Shown here piece by piece: positions 24,385 through 31,529 of a stretch of DNA of 64,000 nt. The stretch is from Nonomuraea polychroma (GTDB lineage Bacteria; Actinomycetota; Actinomycetes; Streptosporangiales; Streptosporangiaceae). The notes below the pieces were generated by a model, which made no database searches, was not told the DNA's origin, and saw nothing but the letters and a program-made list of their open reading frames with translations. The DNA is taken from the NCBI RefSeq assembly GCF_004011505.1, contig NZ_SAUN01000001.1, forward strand, positions 9,451,501-9,515,500. Direction: 5' to 3'. Numbering within the stretch: position 1 is the first letter of the stretch; every line of letters starts with the position of its first letter. The translations under genes and the position numbers were made by a program.

Positions 24385-25011
24385 ATGAGCATGCGGTATG
24401 ACGATGTGATCGCCTCTCTCCGAGCTGCTTACGACGGCGGTGCCGAGCGTCGTGACGGCAGTGTGAAGGCGCCGTGGAAGATCGCAGAGAGGGCGGCGTT
24501 TCTGAACCGTCTGCAGGACGGCGGCCATATGCGCCTGCTGGAGATCGGTGCCGGGACGGGGCAGGACAGTGCCTACTTCCAGGACAACGGCTTGGAGGTG
24601 GTGGCCGTTGATCTGTCGCCCGCCATGGTGGCCCTGTGCCGGGACAAGGGCATCGAGGCCCATGCCATGGACTTCCTGCATCTCGACTTTGCGCCCGAGT
24701 CGTTTGACGCGGTGTATGCCCTGAACTGTCTGCTGCACGTGCCCAACCGTGATCTGCCTGCGGTGCTGGACGCCATCCACATGCTGATCAGGCCTGGTGG
24801 GCTGTTCTATCTCGGCGTTTACGGTGGCGGCACCTTGAGCGGAGAGGGTTCCTTCGACGATGACAGCCACCAGCCTCCACGGTTCTTTTCCTTCCGCAGT
24901 GATGCGCAGCTTCAAGAATTCGTCGGACAGTTCTTTGAGATCGTGGACTTTCACGTTGTCGGGTCGGATGACACGCGGTTTCAGTCTTTGACGTTGCGCC
25001 GATCCAAGTGA
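24385..25011 (+). CDS. Class I SAM-dependent methyltransferase
   Basis: About 208 residues from ATG (MSMRYDDVIASLRAAY). Motif I is RLLEIGAGTGQDSAYF (about residues 46-61), motif II region LEVVAVDLSPAMVALC, motif III HLDFAPESFDAVYALNCLLH, and a post-motif strand MLIRPGGLFYLGVYGG. This is a complete small-molecule type methyltransferase. Residues after 165 form a short beta region (FEIVDFHVVGSDDTRFQSLTL). The substrate cannot be told from sequence or neighbours. Confidence 0.85.
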   Translation: MSMRYDDVIASLRAAYDGGAERRDGSVKAPWKIAERAAFLNRLQDGGHMRLLEIGAGTGQDSAYFQDNGLEVVAVDLSPAMVALCRDKGIEAHAMDFLHLDFAPESFDAVYALNCLLHVPNRDLPAVLDAIHMLIRPGGLFYLGVYGGGTLSGEGSFDDDSHQPPRFFSFRSDAQLQEFVGQFFEIVDFHVVGSDDTRFQSLTLRRSK

Positions 25012-25078
25012 GTCAAAGGACACTGCGGCTGGTGGAGCAGTGCCGCCTGGAGGCCCTGGTCGGCGACCACTACCCGGC

Positions 25079-25267
25079 TTAATTCTGAATCCATGCCGCT
25101 CGCAGGCCGGCCAGTGCCTCGTGGAAACCGGGGAACGTCTTCTTGACGCATCCCGGCTCGTTCACCGATGGGCAAGCGAGACCACCCCACGGGCGGCCGA
25201 TCGCCTCGTCACGCTTCTCGATGAGAACTTCGATATCAACGGTCCGCTTGAATTCGGCTGAGAGCAT
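25079..25267 (-). CDS. Possible short hypothetical gene, uncertain
   Basis: 62 residues from an in-frame start (MLSAEFKRTVDIEVLIEKRD). The composition and the stretch VNEPGCVKKTFPGFHEALAG look like real protein, but no ribosome-binding site is convincing and no family is recognised. It may be the 3' remnant of a longer gene. It lies between the methyltransferase and MerR genes in a 323-bp space with nothing else of note. Confidence 0.25.
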   Translation of the reverse strand: MLSAEFKRTVDIEVLIEKRDEAIGRPWGGLACPSVNEPGCVKKTFPGFHEALAGLRAAWIQN

Positions 25268-25334
25268 CAGGCCCTCCGCCAACAGCCATCGCAGGCGCGA
25301 CTCTTTGCTTCCGTCGGTTTCGCGCGCGGACTGC

Positions 25335-25793
25335 TCAACCACGGTCGGAGCCGGACTGCATTCTGGTGAAGCGCCAAGAGTGCGATCGCACTGGTGTCGG
25401 CTTCGGCGTGGTGGGGTCGCATTGGCGATAGTGCGGTGACACACGCCGTTCGGTGGCGTCGATGTAGTCGTGGAGGGCCTGGCGGGAGCGGGTGAGCGTG
25501 TCGATGCGCTCGTCGAGCCCCTGCAGGCGTGCCCGCAGCGTGTCCAGGAGTTCGGGGCACGGCTCGAGCTCGGGGGCGGTGCCGGTGGCGCAGGGCAGCA
25601 TGAATCCGATCTCCTCCGTCGAGAGTCCGGCTTCGAGCAGCCTCCTGATCTGGGTCACGGTCAGGATGGCGTCGTCGCTGTATTCGCGGTAGCCGTTGGC
25701 GCCGCGGCCCGGCTCCAGCAAGCCCTGGTCCTCGTAGTAGCGCAGCAGATGCGTACCGACTCCGGTCCGCCGGCTCAGCTCCCCGATCAGCAC
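25335..25793 (-). CDS. MerR-family transcriptional regulator
   Basis: 152 residues. The N-terminal winged helix reads MLIGELSRRTGVGTHLLRYYEDQGLLEPGRG, followed by NGYREYSDDAILTVTQIRRLLEAGLSTEEIGFML and a coiled-coil dimerisation helix (LRARLQGLDERIDTLTRSRQ). Two cysteines (PCATG, PCPEL) lie near residues 68 and 79 and might bind metal or sense oxidants. It is divergent from the imine reductase gene, with starts close together, so it very likely controls that unit. The last 25 residues are low in family likeness. Confidence 0.88.
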   Translation of the reverse strand: MLIGELSRRTGVGTHLLRYYEDQGLLEPGRGANGYREYSDDAILTVTQIRRLLEAGLSTEEIGFMLPCATGTAPELEPCPELLDTLRARLQGLDERIDTLTRSRQALHDYIDATERRVSPHYRQCDPTTPKPTPVRSHSWRFTRMQSGSDRG

Positions 25794-25804
25794 GGCATTC
25801 CTCC

Positions 25805-25836
25805 TTGACCCTCATATCGATGTGAACGTTCATGAT
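25805..25836 (+). promoter_or_regulatory. Candidate MerR-controlled promoter of the imine reductase unit
   Basis: TTGACC (25805-25810) is followed after about 20 bp by CATGAT, and a perfect 10-bp palindrome TGAACGTTCA covers 25823-25832. An over-long spacer with dyad symmetry is the hallmark of promoters that MerR proteins untwist. The -10 match is weak, so this stays tentative. Confidence 0.35.
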
Positions 25837-25878
25837 TCTGCCATGACCGCCGCCAACCCCACTTTGAAGGACCAGATC

Positions 25879-26778
25879 ATGCAGAATCCCGATACCGGCC
25901 GCGCTCCCGTGACAGTCATTGGTCTGGGGCTGATGGGGCAGGCGCTGGCCGGAGCGTTCCTGCGCGAGGGGCACCCCACGACGGTGTGGAACCGTACGGC
26001 AGCGAAGGCTGAACACCTCGTCGCCCGAGGCGCGACGTTCACCGACTCGGTGGGCGACGCCGTCGCGGCCAGCCCGCTCGTGGTCGTCTGCGTCTCGGAC
26101 TACGACGCGGTGCACGAACTCCTTGATCCGCTGGGCGAGGTCCTCGACGGCCGAGTCGTGGTGAACCTGACCTCGGGCACGTCGCGGGTGGCCCGTGAGA
26201 CCGCCGAGTGGGCGGCGAAGCGGGGCGCCGATTACCTCGACGGCGCGATCCTGGCCGTGCCTCAGGCCATCGGCACGGCGGACGCCATCATCCTCTACAG
26301 CGGCCCGCGGTCGGCCTTCGACCTGCACGAGCCGGCCCTGAGGAGCCTCGCCGCGGGTACGACGTACCTCGGTGAAGATCACGGCTTGTCGTCGCTGTAC
26401 GACGTGGCCGTGCTGAGCCTGATGTGGAACATTCTGAACGGCTTCCTGCAGGCTGCCGCCTTGCTCGGCGCGGCGGGTGTGGATGCCGCGACGTTCGCCC
26501 CAATGGCGAAAACGGGGATCGGGATCGTGGCCGACTGGGTGGCCGCCTACGCGCAGCAGATCGACGACGGCACGTACGCAGCGCTTGATTCCACCATCGA
26601 CACGCACGTGGCCGCGATGGAGCACCTCGTTCACGAGAGCGAGGCCCTCGGTGTCAATGCCGAGCTTCCAAGGTTCATCAAGGCCCTGACCGACCGGGCC
26701 GTGGCCGGTGGGCACGGCGGCAGCGGGTACGCAGCGATGATCGAGCAGTTCCGCACGCCTTCAGAGGTGCGTTCATGA
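25879..26778 (+). CDS. NAD(P)-dependent imine reductase-like oxidoreductase
   Basis: 299 residues from ATG (MQNPDTGRAPVTVIG), preceded by AAGGA; two earlier in-frame starts exist. A Rossmann motif (VIGLGLMGQALAGAFL) is followed by WNRTAAKAEHLVARGA, where the Arg/Thr after the second strand favours NADPH. The interdomain and C-terminal helices include LSSLYDVAVLSLMWNILNGF, the region of imine reductases that carries the catalytic Asp (here LYDVA). Imine reductases reduce C=N bonds to amines. It is coupled by ATGA to an F420-type PPOX gene and divergent from a MerR gene. A beta-hydroxyacid dehydrogenase is the less likely alternative. Confidence 0.78.
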   Translation: MQNPDTGRAPVTVIGLGLMGQALAGAFLREGHPTTVWNRTAAKAEHLVARGATFTDSVGDAVAASPLVVVCVSDYDAVHELLDPLGEVLDGRVVVNLTSGTSRVARETAEWAAKRGADYLDGAILAVPQAIGTADAIILYSGPRSAFDLHEPALRSLAAGTTYLGEDHGLSSLYDVAVLSLMWNILNGFLQAAALLGAAGVDAATFAPMAKTGIGIVADWVAAYAQQIDDGTYAALDSTIDTHVAAMEHLVHESEALGVNAELPRFIKALTDRAVAGGHGGSGYAAMIEQFRTPSEVRS

Positions 26779-27206
26779 CCGCCACCCGCTTCGACCCCCG
26801 CGAACTACTCGCGGAGAGCCGACTGGGCGTCCTCGCAACGATCAAGTCGGACGGCCGCCCGCAGCTTTCGCCTGTCATGCCCTTCTACGACCAGGAGGCC
26901 GACGTCATCTACGTTTCCATGAGCGAGGGACGAGCCAAGACGGCAAATCTCCGCCGGGACCCACGGGCCACACTGGAGGTCACCAGCCCTGACAGCTGGG
27001 CGTGGGCCACCGCCGAGGGCACGGCCACACTCACCGGGCCGGGAACCGACCCCAATGGTCAGGAGGTCGAGGCGCTGGTGGACTACTATCGCCTCGCCGC
27101 CGGAGAGCACCCGGACTGGGACGAATACCGGTCGGTGATGGTGTCCGACCGTAGGGTGCTCATGGCGATGACGGTCGACCACGTGTACGGCGACAAGCTC
27201 CGCTGA
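26775..27206 (+). CDS. PPOX-class (F420-dependent or FMN-binding) split-barrel protein
   Basis: 143 residues (MTATRFDPRELLAESRLG). The split beta-barrel pattern VLATIKSDGRPQLSPVMPFY, VIYVSMSEGRAKTANLRRDPRATLEV and WAWATAEGTATLTGPGTD is that of the Rv1155-like family, whose members bind F420 or FMN and reduce small substrates. Its ATG overlaps the imine reductase stop, so the two enzymes are made together and may act on one pathway. Cofactor choice cannot be settled by eye. Confidence 0.82.
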   Translation: MTATRFDPRELLAESRLGVLATIKSDGRPQLSPVMPFYDQEADVIYVSMSEGRAKTANLRRDPRATLEVTSPDSWAWATAEGTATLTGPGTDPNGQEVEALVDYYRLAAGEHPDWDEYRSVMVSDRRVLMAMTVDHVYGDKLR

Positions 27207-27262
27207 CAGTTCGGTGGACACGCTCAGCGCGCGCTGAAGGACGCCACGAATATCGTGACCGC

Positions 27263-27745
27263 GTGGACACCATCGAGACTCCTCTCCTTGTTCTTCTCCC
27301 ACTGCGTCCCGAGCACGCCGACGAGATGGCCGTCGTACTGTCCGACCCTGATCTTCACCTGTTCACCGGGGGAGCCCCACTCACCGTGCGGGAACTGCGT
27401 GCTCGCTACGAGCGGCTTGTCGCCGGGCCGTCCGGCTGGCGCAACTGGGTGGTCTGGTCGCGCGAGGAAAGGTGTCTGGTCGGCTATGTGCAGGCCACGA
27501 TCGACGACGGGACCGCCGAAGTCGCCTGGGTGATCGGGACGCCGTGGCAGGGGCGTGGCCTGGCCCGCGCGGCCGCCGAGGCCCTGGTCGGTCGGCTCGT
27601 GCGACAGGGGATCGGGACGATTGTCGCGCACATTCATCCCGACCATGCGGCCTCGGCCGCCGTCGCCGCCTCGGCCGGCCTGCGGCCCACCGATCGATGG
27701 AACGACGGTGAGGTCCGATGGGAACGGACCGAACAGACCCCTTGA
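27263..27745 (+). CDS. GNAT-family N-acetyltransferase
   Basis: 160 residues from GTG (VDTIETPLLVLLPLRPEH). It has the GNAT order: N-terminal strand and helix (LRPEHADEMAVVLSD), central strands (GYVQATIDDGTAEVAWVIG), the acetyl-CoA pyrophosphate loop WQGRGLARAAAEALV, and a final strand and helix (VAHIHPDHAASAAVAASAGL). It is 56 bp after the PPOX gene and may be the last gene of that unit. The acceptor is not known. Confidence 0.85.
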   Translation: MDTIETPLLVLLPLRPEHADEMAVVLSDPDLHLFTGGAPLTVRELRARYERLVAGPSGWRNWVVWSREERCLVGYVQATIDDGTAEVAWVIGTPWQGRGLARAAAEALVGRLVRQGIGTIVAHIHPDHAASAAVAASAGLRPTDRWNDGEVRWERTEQTP

Positions 27746-27875
27746 GGTCGTTTTCTTCGGCCGGTCTCAGGGACGGGTGGCGGCGTCCTTGCCCGGCCTC
27801 TTTCATGGCTTCCGAGAGGGCGTTGAGCGGTAGCATTTCTCCTCCCGGATATTTGACCGCCACCAGGAGTCGTCG

Positions 27876-28268
27876 GTGAGACTGTCGTCGGCATCAACAG
27901 GCCTTTTTGTCGTGCTCGCACTCCTGCTCGCGGGATGTGGGAGTGGTGACGGTGCAAAGGGGGCGGCCATCCCGGACAGCCCGGCCGGCAAGCAACTGCG
28001 GTGGTACATGGATGCCGTCAACCGGGCTCCGCTTCCAGAAAGCGAGCTGAAAGAGCACCTTGGCCAGGATTTCCTCAAGGGCGTGCCGCCGGAGAAGTTC
28101 AACGAGATCGCCCAGAGTCTGGCGGGGCTGAAGCTGGACGAGCTGAGCAGCACAAAGCCGACGGAGTTGACGGGGCTGACCTCCATCCCGCTGGGGCAGG
28201 CGTACGACATGAAGATCTCCGTGGGCGATGACGGCAAGATAGACTATTTGCTTTTCGAGCCGAAGTAG
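27876..28268 (+). CDS. Lipoprotein with a Cpe/LpqF-like N-terminal domain
   Basis: 130 residues. A lipoprotein signal (LSSASTGLFVVLALLLAGCGS) gives a lipobox LAGC with the acylated Cys near residue 21. The mature part (AGKQLRWYMDAVNRAPLPESELKEHL and FLKGVPPEKFNEIAQSLAGL) resembles the N-terminal alpha/beta domain that precedes the beta-lactamase-like domain in Cpe/LpqF/ORF12-type proteins. Here the hydrolase domain is absent, so this is a stand-alone domain on the outer face of the membrane. It is followed by a small membrane-protein gene 9 bp later. Confidence 0.72.
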   Translation: MRLSSASTGLFVVLALLLAGCGSGDGAKGAAIPDSPAGKQLRWYMDAVNRAPLPESELKEHLGQDFLKGVPPEKFNEIAQSLAGLKLDELSSTKPTELTGLTSIPLGQAYDMKISVGDDGKIDYLLFEPK

Positions 28269-28277
28269 GGTGCCGGG

Positions 28278-28571
28278 ATGATTGAAGTGCTCTACCGGCC
28301 TTTACCGCTCGCCCTTGGTGGAGTCTTTTTCGTGGCGTTGTTCCTGGGCCTGCGCCGCACCCGGCTGCGTTCCCACTACCTGCTGCTGCCGGCGACGGCC
28401 TGGTTTCTCGCTGCGCTCGACGAGTGGTACATGACGACCTATCAACCGCACATGAACATTCGCATCGATGCGCTGTTCTTTCTGGCACTCGTGGTGGCCA
28501 TGACCCCGGCGGGCATTCTGCTGCTGCTTCTGCATCGCCGCCCTGCGGACTGGCGAAGGGAGCGCGCCTGA
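28278..28571 (+). CDS. Three-span membrane protein, unknown function
   Basis: 97 residues. Hydrophobic segments are at about 10-27, 33-49 and 62-86 (FFLALVVAMTPAGILLLLL), with a basic C terminus (RRPADWRRERA). No family is recognised. It probably forms a two-gene unit with the upstream lipoprotein. Confidence 0.6.
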   Translation: MIEVLYRPLPLALGGVFFVALFLGLRRTRLRSHYLLLPATAWFLAALDEWYMTTYQPHMNIRIDALFFLALVVAMTPAGILLLLLHRRPADWRRERA

Positions 28572-29009
28572 GCGGGTGGGCTCGGGGGACCGTGGGTCGT
28601 CCGGCAGAGCACCGGCGCGCGGGTGCTGGCGCACGTGGCCGGGCGGGCGGCCGCCCCGGTCGTCCACAGGTTGTGCATCGTCGGCTTCGGTCAGGTGGAG
28701 GATGGGTCGACCTCCCCGAAAGACTCACCCCCGGTGCCCTCGTTATGCTATGAGGCCCGGTGGGGCAGGGGCTTTGCGGCGTGGACGCCTGCGTGGCCGG
28801 CGTCCGGAGGCGCGGGCCGAGCGGTCGGTCGATGTGATGCTCGACACGGTTATCCACAGACGTTGCGGGTTATCCACAGATGTGGATCGCGATGTGGTGG
28901 TGGGGTGGACTCGCTGACGTCTACGCGGACCGACTCGCCGTCGTGGCGGGGGAGCTGGAGGCGGAGGCCCCCGGGGAGCACGTGGTCGCGGTGAACGTGG
29001 GCGGCGTGG
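28572..29009. other. Gene-free interval with two tandem DnaA-type boxes
   Basis: No convincing gene on either strand. TTATCCACA occurs at 28850-28858 and again at 28870-28878, same strand and exactly 20 bp apart. A weaker GTCCACA lies near 28667. The paired boxes lie downstream of the GbsR gene's 3' end. Confidence 0.4.
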
Positions 29010-29507
29010 TCAACCGGCTACAGGGCCTTCGTGCCACGGTTGCTTGCGAACCAGCGACCTGGCCTGGTCGAGCACCTGGGTCAGGGCGGCGACGGAGGCT
29101 CGGGCCGAGCGGATGCGCCTGGTCTGCGCCTCGTCGGTCCAGCCCAGCTCCAGGCCTTCGGCGACCAGCCCGTCGAACGTGGCGAACGCGGCTAGCTTGC
29201 GCCTGATGACCTTGGACCAGGCGTCGTCCTCGATCTGGTAGTAGACGTTCCGCTCCCCGGACTTGCGCATTCTCCGGACGAGCTTGAGGGACGTCAGGAG
29301 CTGTATGTTCGTGGTCAGCGACGCGCGGCTGGCACCGATCGCCTCGGCGATGTCGCCGGCGGTCTGCTCCGGCGGGTCGCAGACCATGAGCCAGCCCAGG
29401 ATGCGGCCGGTGATGGGCGCGAGCCCCCATTCCTCGGAGAGGAACGTCGCCACCCGCTCGACCCAGGCGCGCACCTGCTCGCGGTCGGGGACGTCCTGCG
29501 CATTCAC
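29010..29507 (-). CDS. GbsR/MarR-family transcriptional regulator
   Basis: 165 residues from GTG (VNAQDVPDREQVRAWV). The winged-helix core reads APITGRILGWLMVCDPPEQTAGDIAEAIGASRASLTTNIQLL, then VRRMRKSGERNVYYQIEDDAW for the wing. The C-terminal helices (RKLAAFATFDGLVAEGLELG) suit dimerisation. GbsR-type proteins govern small-molecule uptake or export genes. It starts two bases from the stop of the PaiB-like gene, so both share one transcript. Confidence 0.85.
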   Translation of the reverse strand: MNAQDVPDREQVRAWVERVATFLSEEWGLAPITGRILGWLMVCDPPEQTAGDIAEAIGASRASLTTNIQLLTSLKLVRRMRKSGERNVYYQIEDDAWSKVIRRKLAAFATFDGLVAEGLELGWTDEAQTRRIRSARASVAALTQVLDQARSLVRKQPWHEGPVAG

Positions 29508-29508
29508 G

Positions 29509-30159
29509 CTACCCAGCGTAATCAGATGCGGACTGGAGCCGGGCGGCCATCCGCCTGAGCTGCTGCGCCCGCGCCCCCGCATCCCCCGGCAGGTCCCGCT
29601 CGGCCAGCTCCTTCGCGATGCGCTCGCGGAACTCGACCGGCCGATGATCGTCGTACTTGAACTTGGCCCGCACCCCCACGACGTCCAGCCGCAGCCCGCG
29701 GAGCGCCGACAACAACTTGCGGTACGGCCCCTCGTCGGCGGCCATCACCCCGTGCCCGCCGTCGGGCTGGTGATGCGCCAGCTGGCGGCGCAGGATCTCC
29801 GCCTTGCCCTCCCTGTCGTCCACGATCCGCGCCGCGCACGTGAGCTGGACCGAGGCGTAATAGCTGGTCGGCACGCCGTTCTCGGGGGAGTCGGAGCGCC
29901 ACGTGGACGGGATGTAGGCGAAGTCGTCGTGCACGCTCACCAGCACGGTCGGGTTCGCCTCCAGCGCGGCCCAGATCGGGTTCGGCCTGGCCAGGTGGAG
30001 CACGATCTCCTTGTCGCCGTCGAACAGGAAGTGCGTCGGCACCACCACCGGAGGGCCGCCGTCCATGCCGTTCGCCGCCAGTTGCCCGAAGTCACGCGTG
30101 CACAGCCAGCTCCGCCACTCGTCCCCGTCGTGAGCCGAGTCCCATGGATGAATGAGCAC
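29509..30159 (-). CDS. PaiB-like FMN-binding protein
   Basis: 216 residues from GTG (VLIHPWDSAHDGDEW). Split-barrel segments PVVVPTHFLFDGDKEIVLHL, PTVLVSVHDDFAYIPSTWR, PTSYYASVQLTCAARIV and LRLDVVGVRAKFKYDD match the PaiB/FMN-binding negative regulator family, which binds FMN and has been linked to polyamine or protease gene control. Being co-transcribed with a GbsR regulator and divergent from a MocR regulator suggests it is an effector enzyme rather than the DNA-binding component here. Confidence 0.78.
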   Translation of the reverse strand: MLIHPWDSAHDGDEWRSWLCTRDFGQLAANGMDGGPPVVVPTHFLFDGDKEIVLHLARPNPIWAALEANPTVLVSVHDDFAYIPSTWRSDSPENGVPTSYYASVQLTCAARIVDDREGKAEILRRQLAHHQPDGGHGVMAADEGPYRKLLSALRGLRLDVVGVRAKFKYDDHRPVEFRERIAKELAERDLPGDAGARAQQLRRMAARLQSASDYAG

Positions 30160-30197
30160 TTTTGAAAACCTCTTTGTATTAGTACATAATATGTTTT
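30160..30197. promoter_or_regulatory. Short AT-rich divergent promoter region
   Basis: Only 38 bp separate the divergent PaiB-like and MocR genes. They read AACCTCTTTGTATTAGTACA followed by TAATATGTTTT, far more AT-rich than the surroundings, with an imperfect dyad around TACATAATATG. The two promoters must overlap each other and the coding starts, so one bound regulator could switch both. Confidence 0.5.
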
Positions 30198-31526
30198 GTG
30201 CTAGAAACATATCGAATCGCGGGCGGAACGGCCAGCGAGATAGCGGCCGGTGTCGAGGCCGCCGTGTCCGAGGGACGGCTGGCGCCGGGCGCGTCGCTCC
30301 CCCCGGTACGCGAGATGGCCGCGCTGGCCCAGGTCAGCCCCAATACCGCGGCGGCCGCGTACCGGCTGCTGCGCGAGCGCGGCATCGTGGAGACCGCCGG
30401 GCGGCGCGGCACCAGGGTCAGGCCCCGGCCCGCCAGCACGGCCCGCGAGGACATCCGCATCGAGGCGCCGCCGGGCGTCCGCGACCTGTCCAAGGGCAAC
30501 CCCGACCCCGCGCTGCTGCCACCCCTGCACGAGGCACTCGCCGCCGCGGCCCGCGCCCATCAGGAACGCCCCGCCATGTACGGCACGGACGATGACGAGG
30601 AACTCCTCGCCCTGGCCGGGGCCCGCCTACGCGGGGACGGCGTGCCGGCCGCGCCGCTGGCGATCAGCTCGGGCACCCTCGACGCGGTCGAACGGGTGCT
30701 GAACGCCTACCTGCGTCCCGGCGACGCGATCGCGGTGGAGGACCCCGGCTGGTCGGCCCTGCTGGACCTGGTCGCGGCCCTCGGCCTGCGTCCCGTGCCG
30801 ATGCGGCTCGACGACGACGGCCCGCTGCCTGACGAGCTCGGCAATGCGCTGCGGGCCGGGGCGCGGGCCGTGGTGATCACCGCCCGCGCGCAGAACCCGA
30901 CCGGTGCCGCCGTCACCGCCGAACGCGCCGCCGCCCTGCGTGCCGAGCTGGCCGCGCACCCGGGCGTGCTGCTCGTCGAGGACGACCACGGCGACGGATT
31001 CGTGGACGTGCCGCTGCATCCGCTCGCCGGCGCCACGAGCCGGTGGATACTCGTCCGCTCCACGGCCAAGGCCTTCGGTCCCGACCTGCGGCTCGCTCTG
31101 ATCACCGGCGACCCGGTCACGCTGGACCGGCTGCGCGGGCGGCAGCGGCTGGCTCAGGGCTGGGTCAGCCACCTGTTGCAGCGGGCCGTGGCCCACCTGT
31201 GGCGACACGAAGGAGTGGACACCGCCGCGGTGGCGGCCTCGTACGCCGAGCGCCGGGACGGGCTGGTCACGGCACTGGCCGCACGCGGCGTCGCGGCGCA
31301 CGGCCGGACCGGGCTCAACGTGTGGGTGCCCGTGCCTGACGAGGCCGCTGCGATCAGCCATCTGCTGGCCCGCGGCTGGGCCGCCGCGCCGGGCGCGCGG
31401 AACCGCGTGGCCACGCCGCCCGCGCTCCGCCTCACCGTCTCCCCGCTGCGGCCCGAGGACATCCCGGCGTTGGCCGACGACCTCGCGGCCGCCGTGCACC
31501 CGCCGTCCCGCGGCCGGTACGGCTGA
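30198..31526 (+). CDS. MocR-type regulator (GntR HTH fused to class I aminotransferase)
   Basis: 442 residues from GTG. Residues about 8-75 are a GntR winged helix (LAPGASLPPVREMAALAQVSPNTAAAAYRLLRERGIVE). From about 95 on is a fold-type I PLP domain with PGWSALLDLVAALGL, ITARAQNPTGAAVT (PLP phosphate and Asn region), LLVEDDHGDGF (Asp to the pyridine N) and RSTAKAFGPDLRLAL (Schiff-base Lys). MocR proteins sense PLP or amino compounds and usually control the divergent neighbour, here the PaiB-GbsR unit. Catalysis is normally lost in this family. Confidence 0.86.
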   Translation: MLETYRIAGGTASEIAAGVEAAVSEGRLAPGASLPPVREMAALAQVSPNTAAAAYRLLRERGIVETAGRRGTRVRPRPASTAREDIRIEAPPGVRDLSKGNPDPALLPPLHEALAAAARAHQERPAMYGTDDDEELLALAGARLRGDGVPAAPLAISSGTLDAVERVLNAYLRPGDAIAVEDPGWSALLDLVAALGLRPVPMRLDDDGPLPDELGNALRAGARAVVITARAQNPTGAAVTAERAAALRAELAAHPGVLLVEDDHGDGFVDVPLHPLAGATSRWILVRSTAKAFGPDLRLALITGDPVTLDRLRGRQRLAQGWVSHLLQRAVAHLWRHEGVDTAAVAASYAERRDGLVTALAARGVAAHGRTGLNVWVPVPDEAAAISHLLARGWAAAPGARNRVATPPALRLTVSPLRPEDIPALADDLAAAVHPPSRGRYG

Positions 31527-31529
31527 GCG

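Noticed and set aside
25267..26715. 482-codon frame antisense to the imine reductase gene
   Set aside because: Complement of a clearly recognised gene; Arg/Gly/His-rich translation typical of antisense GC-rich DNA.
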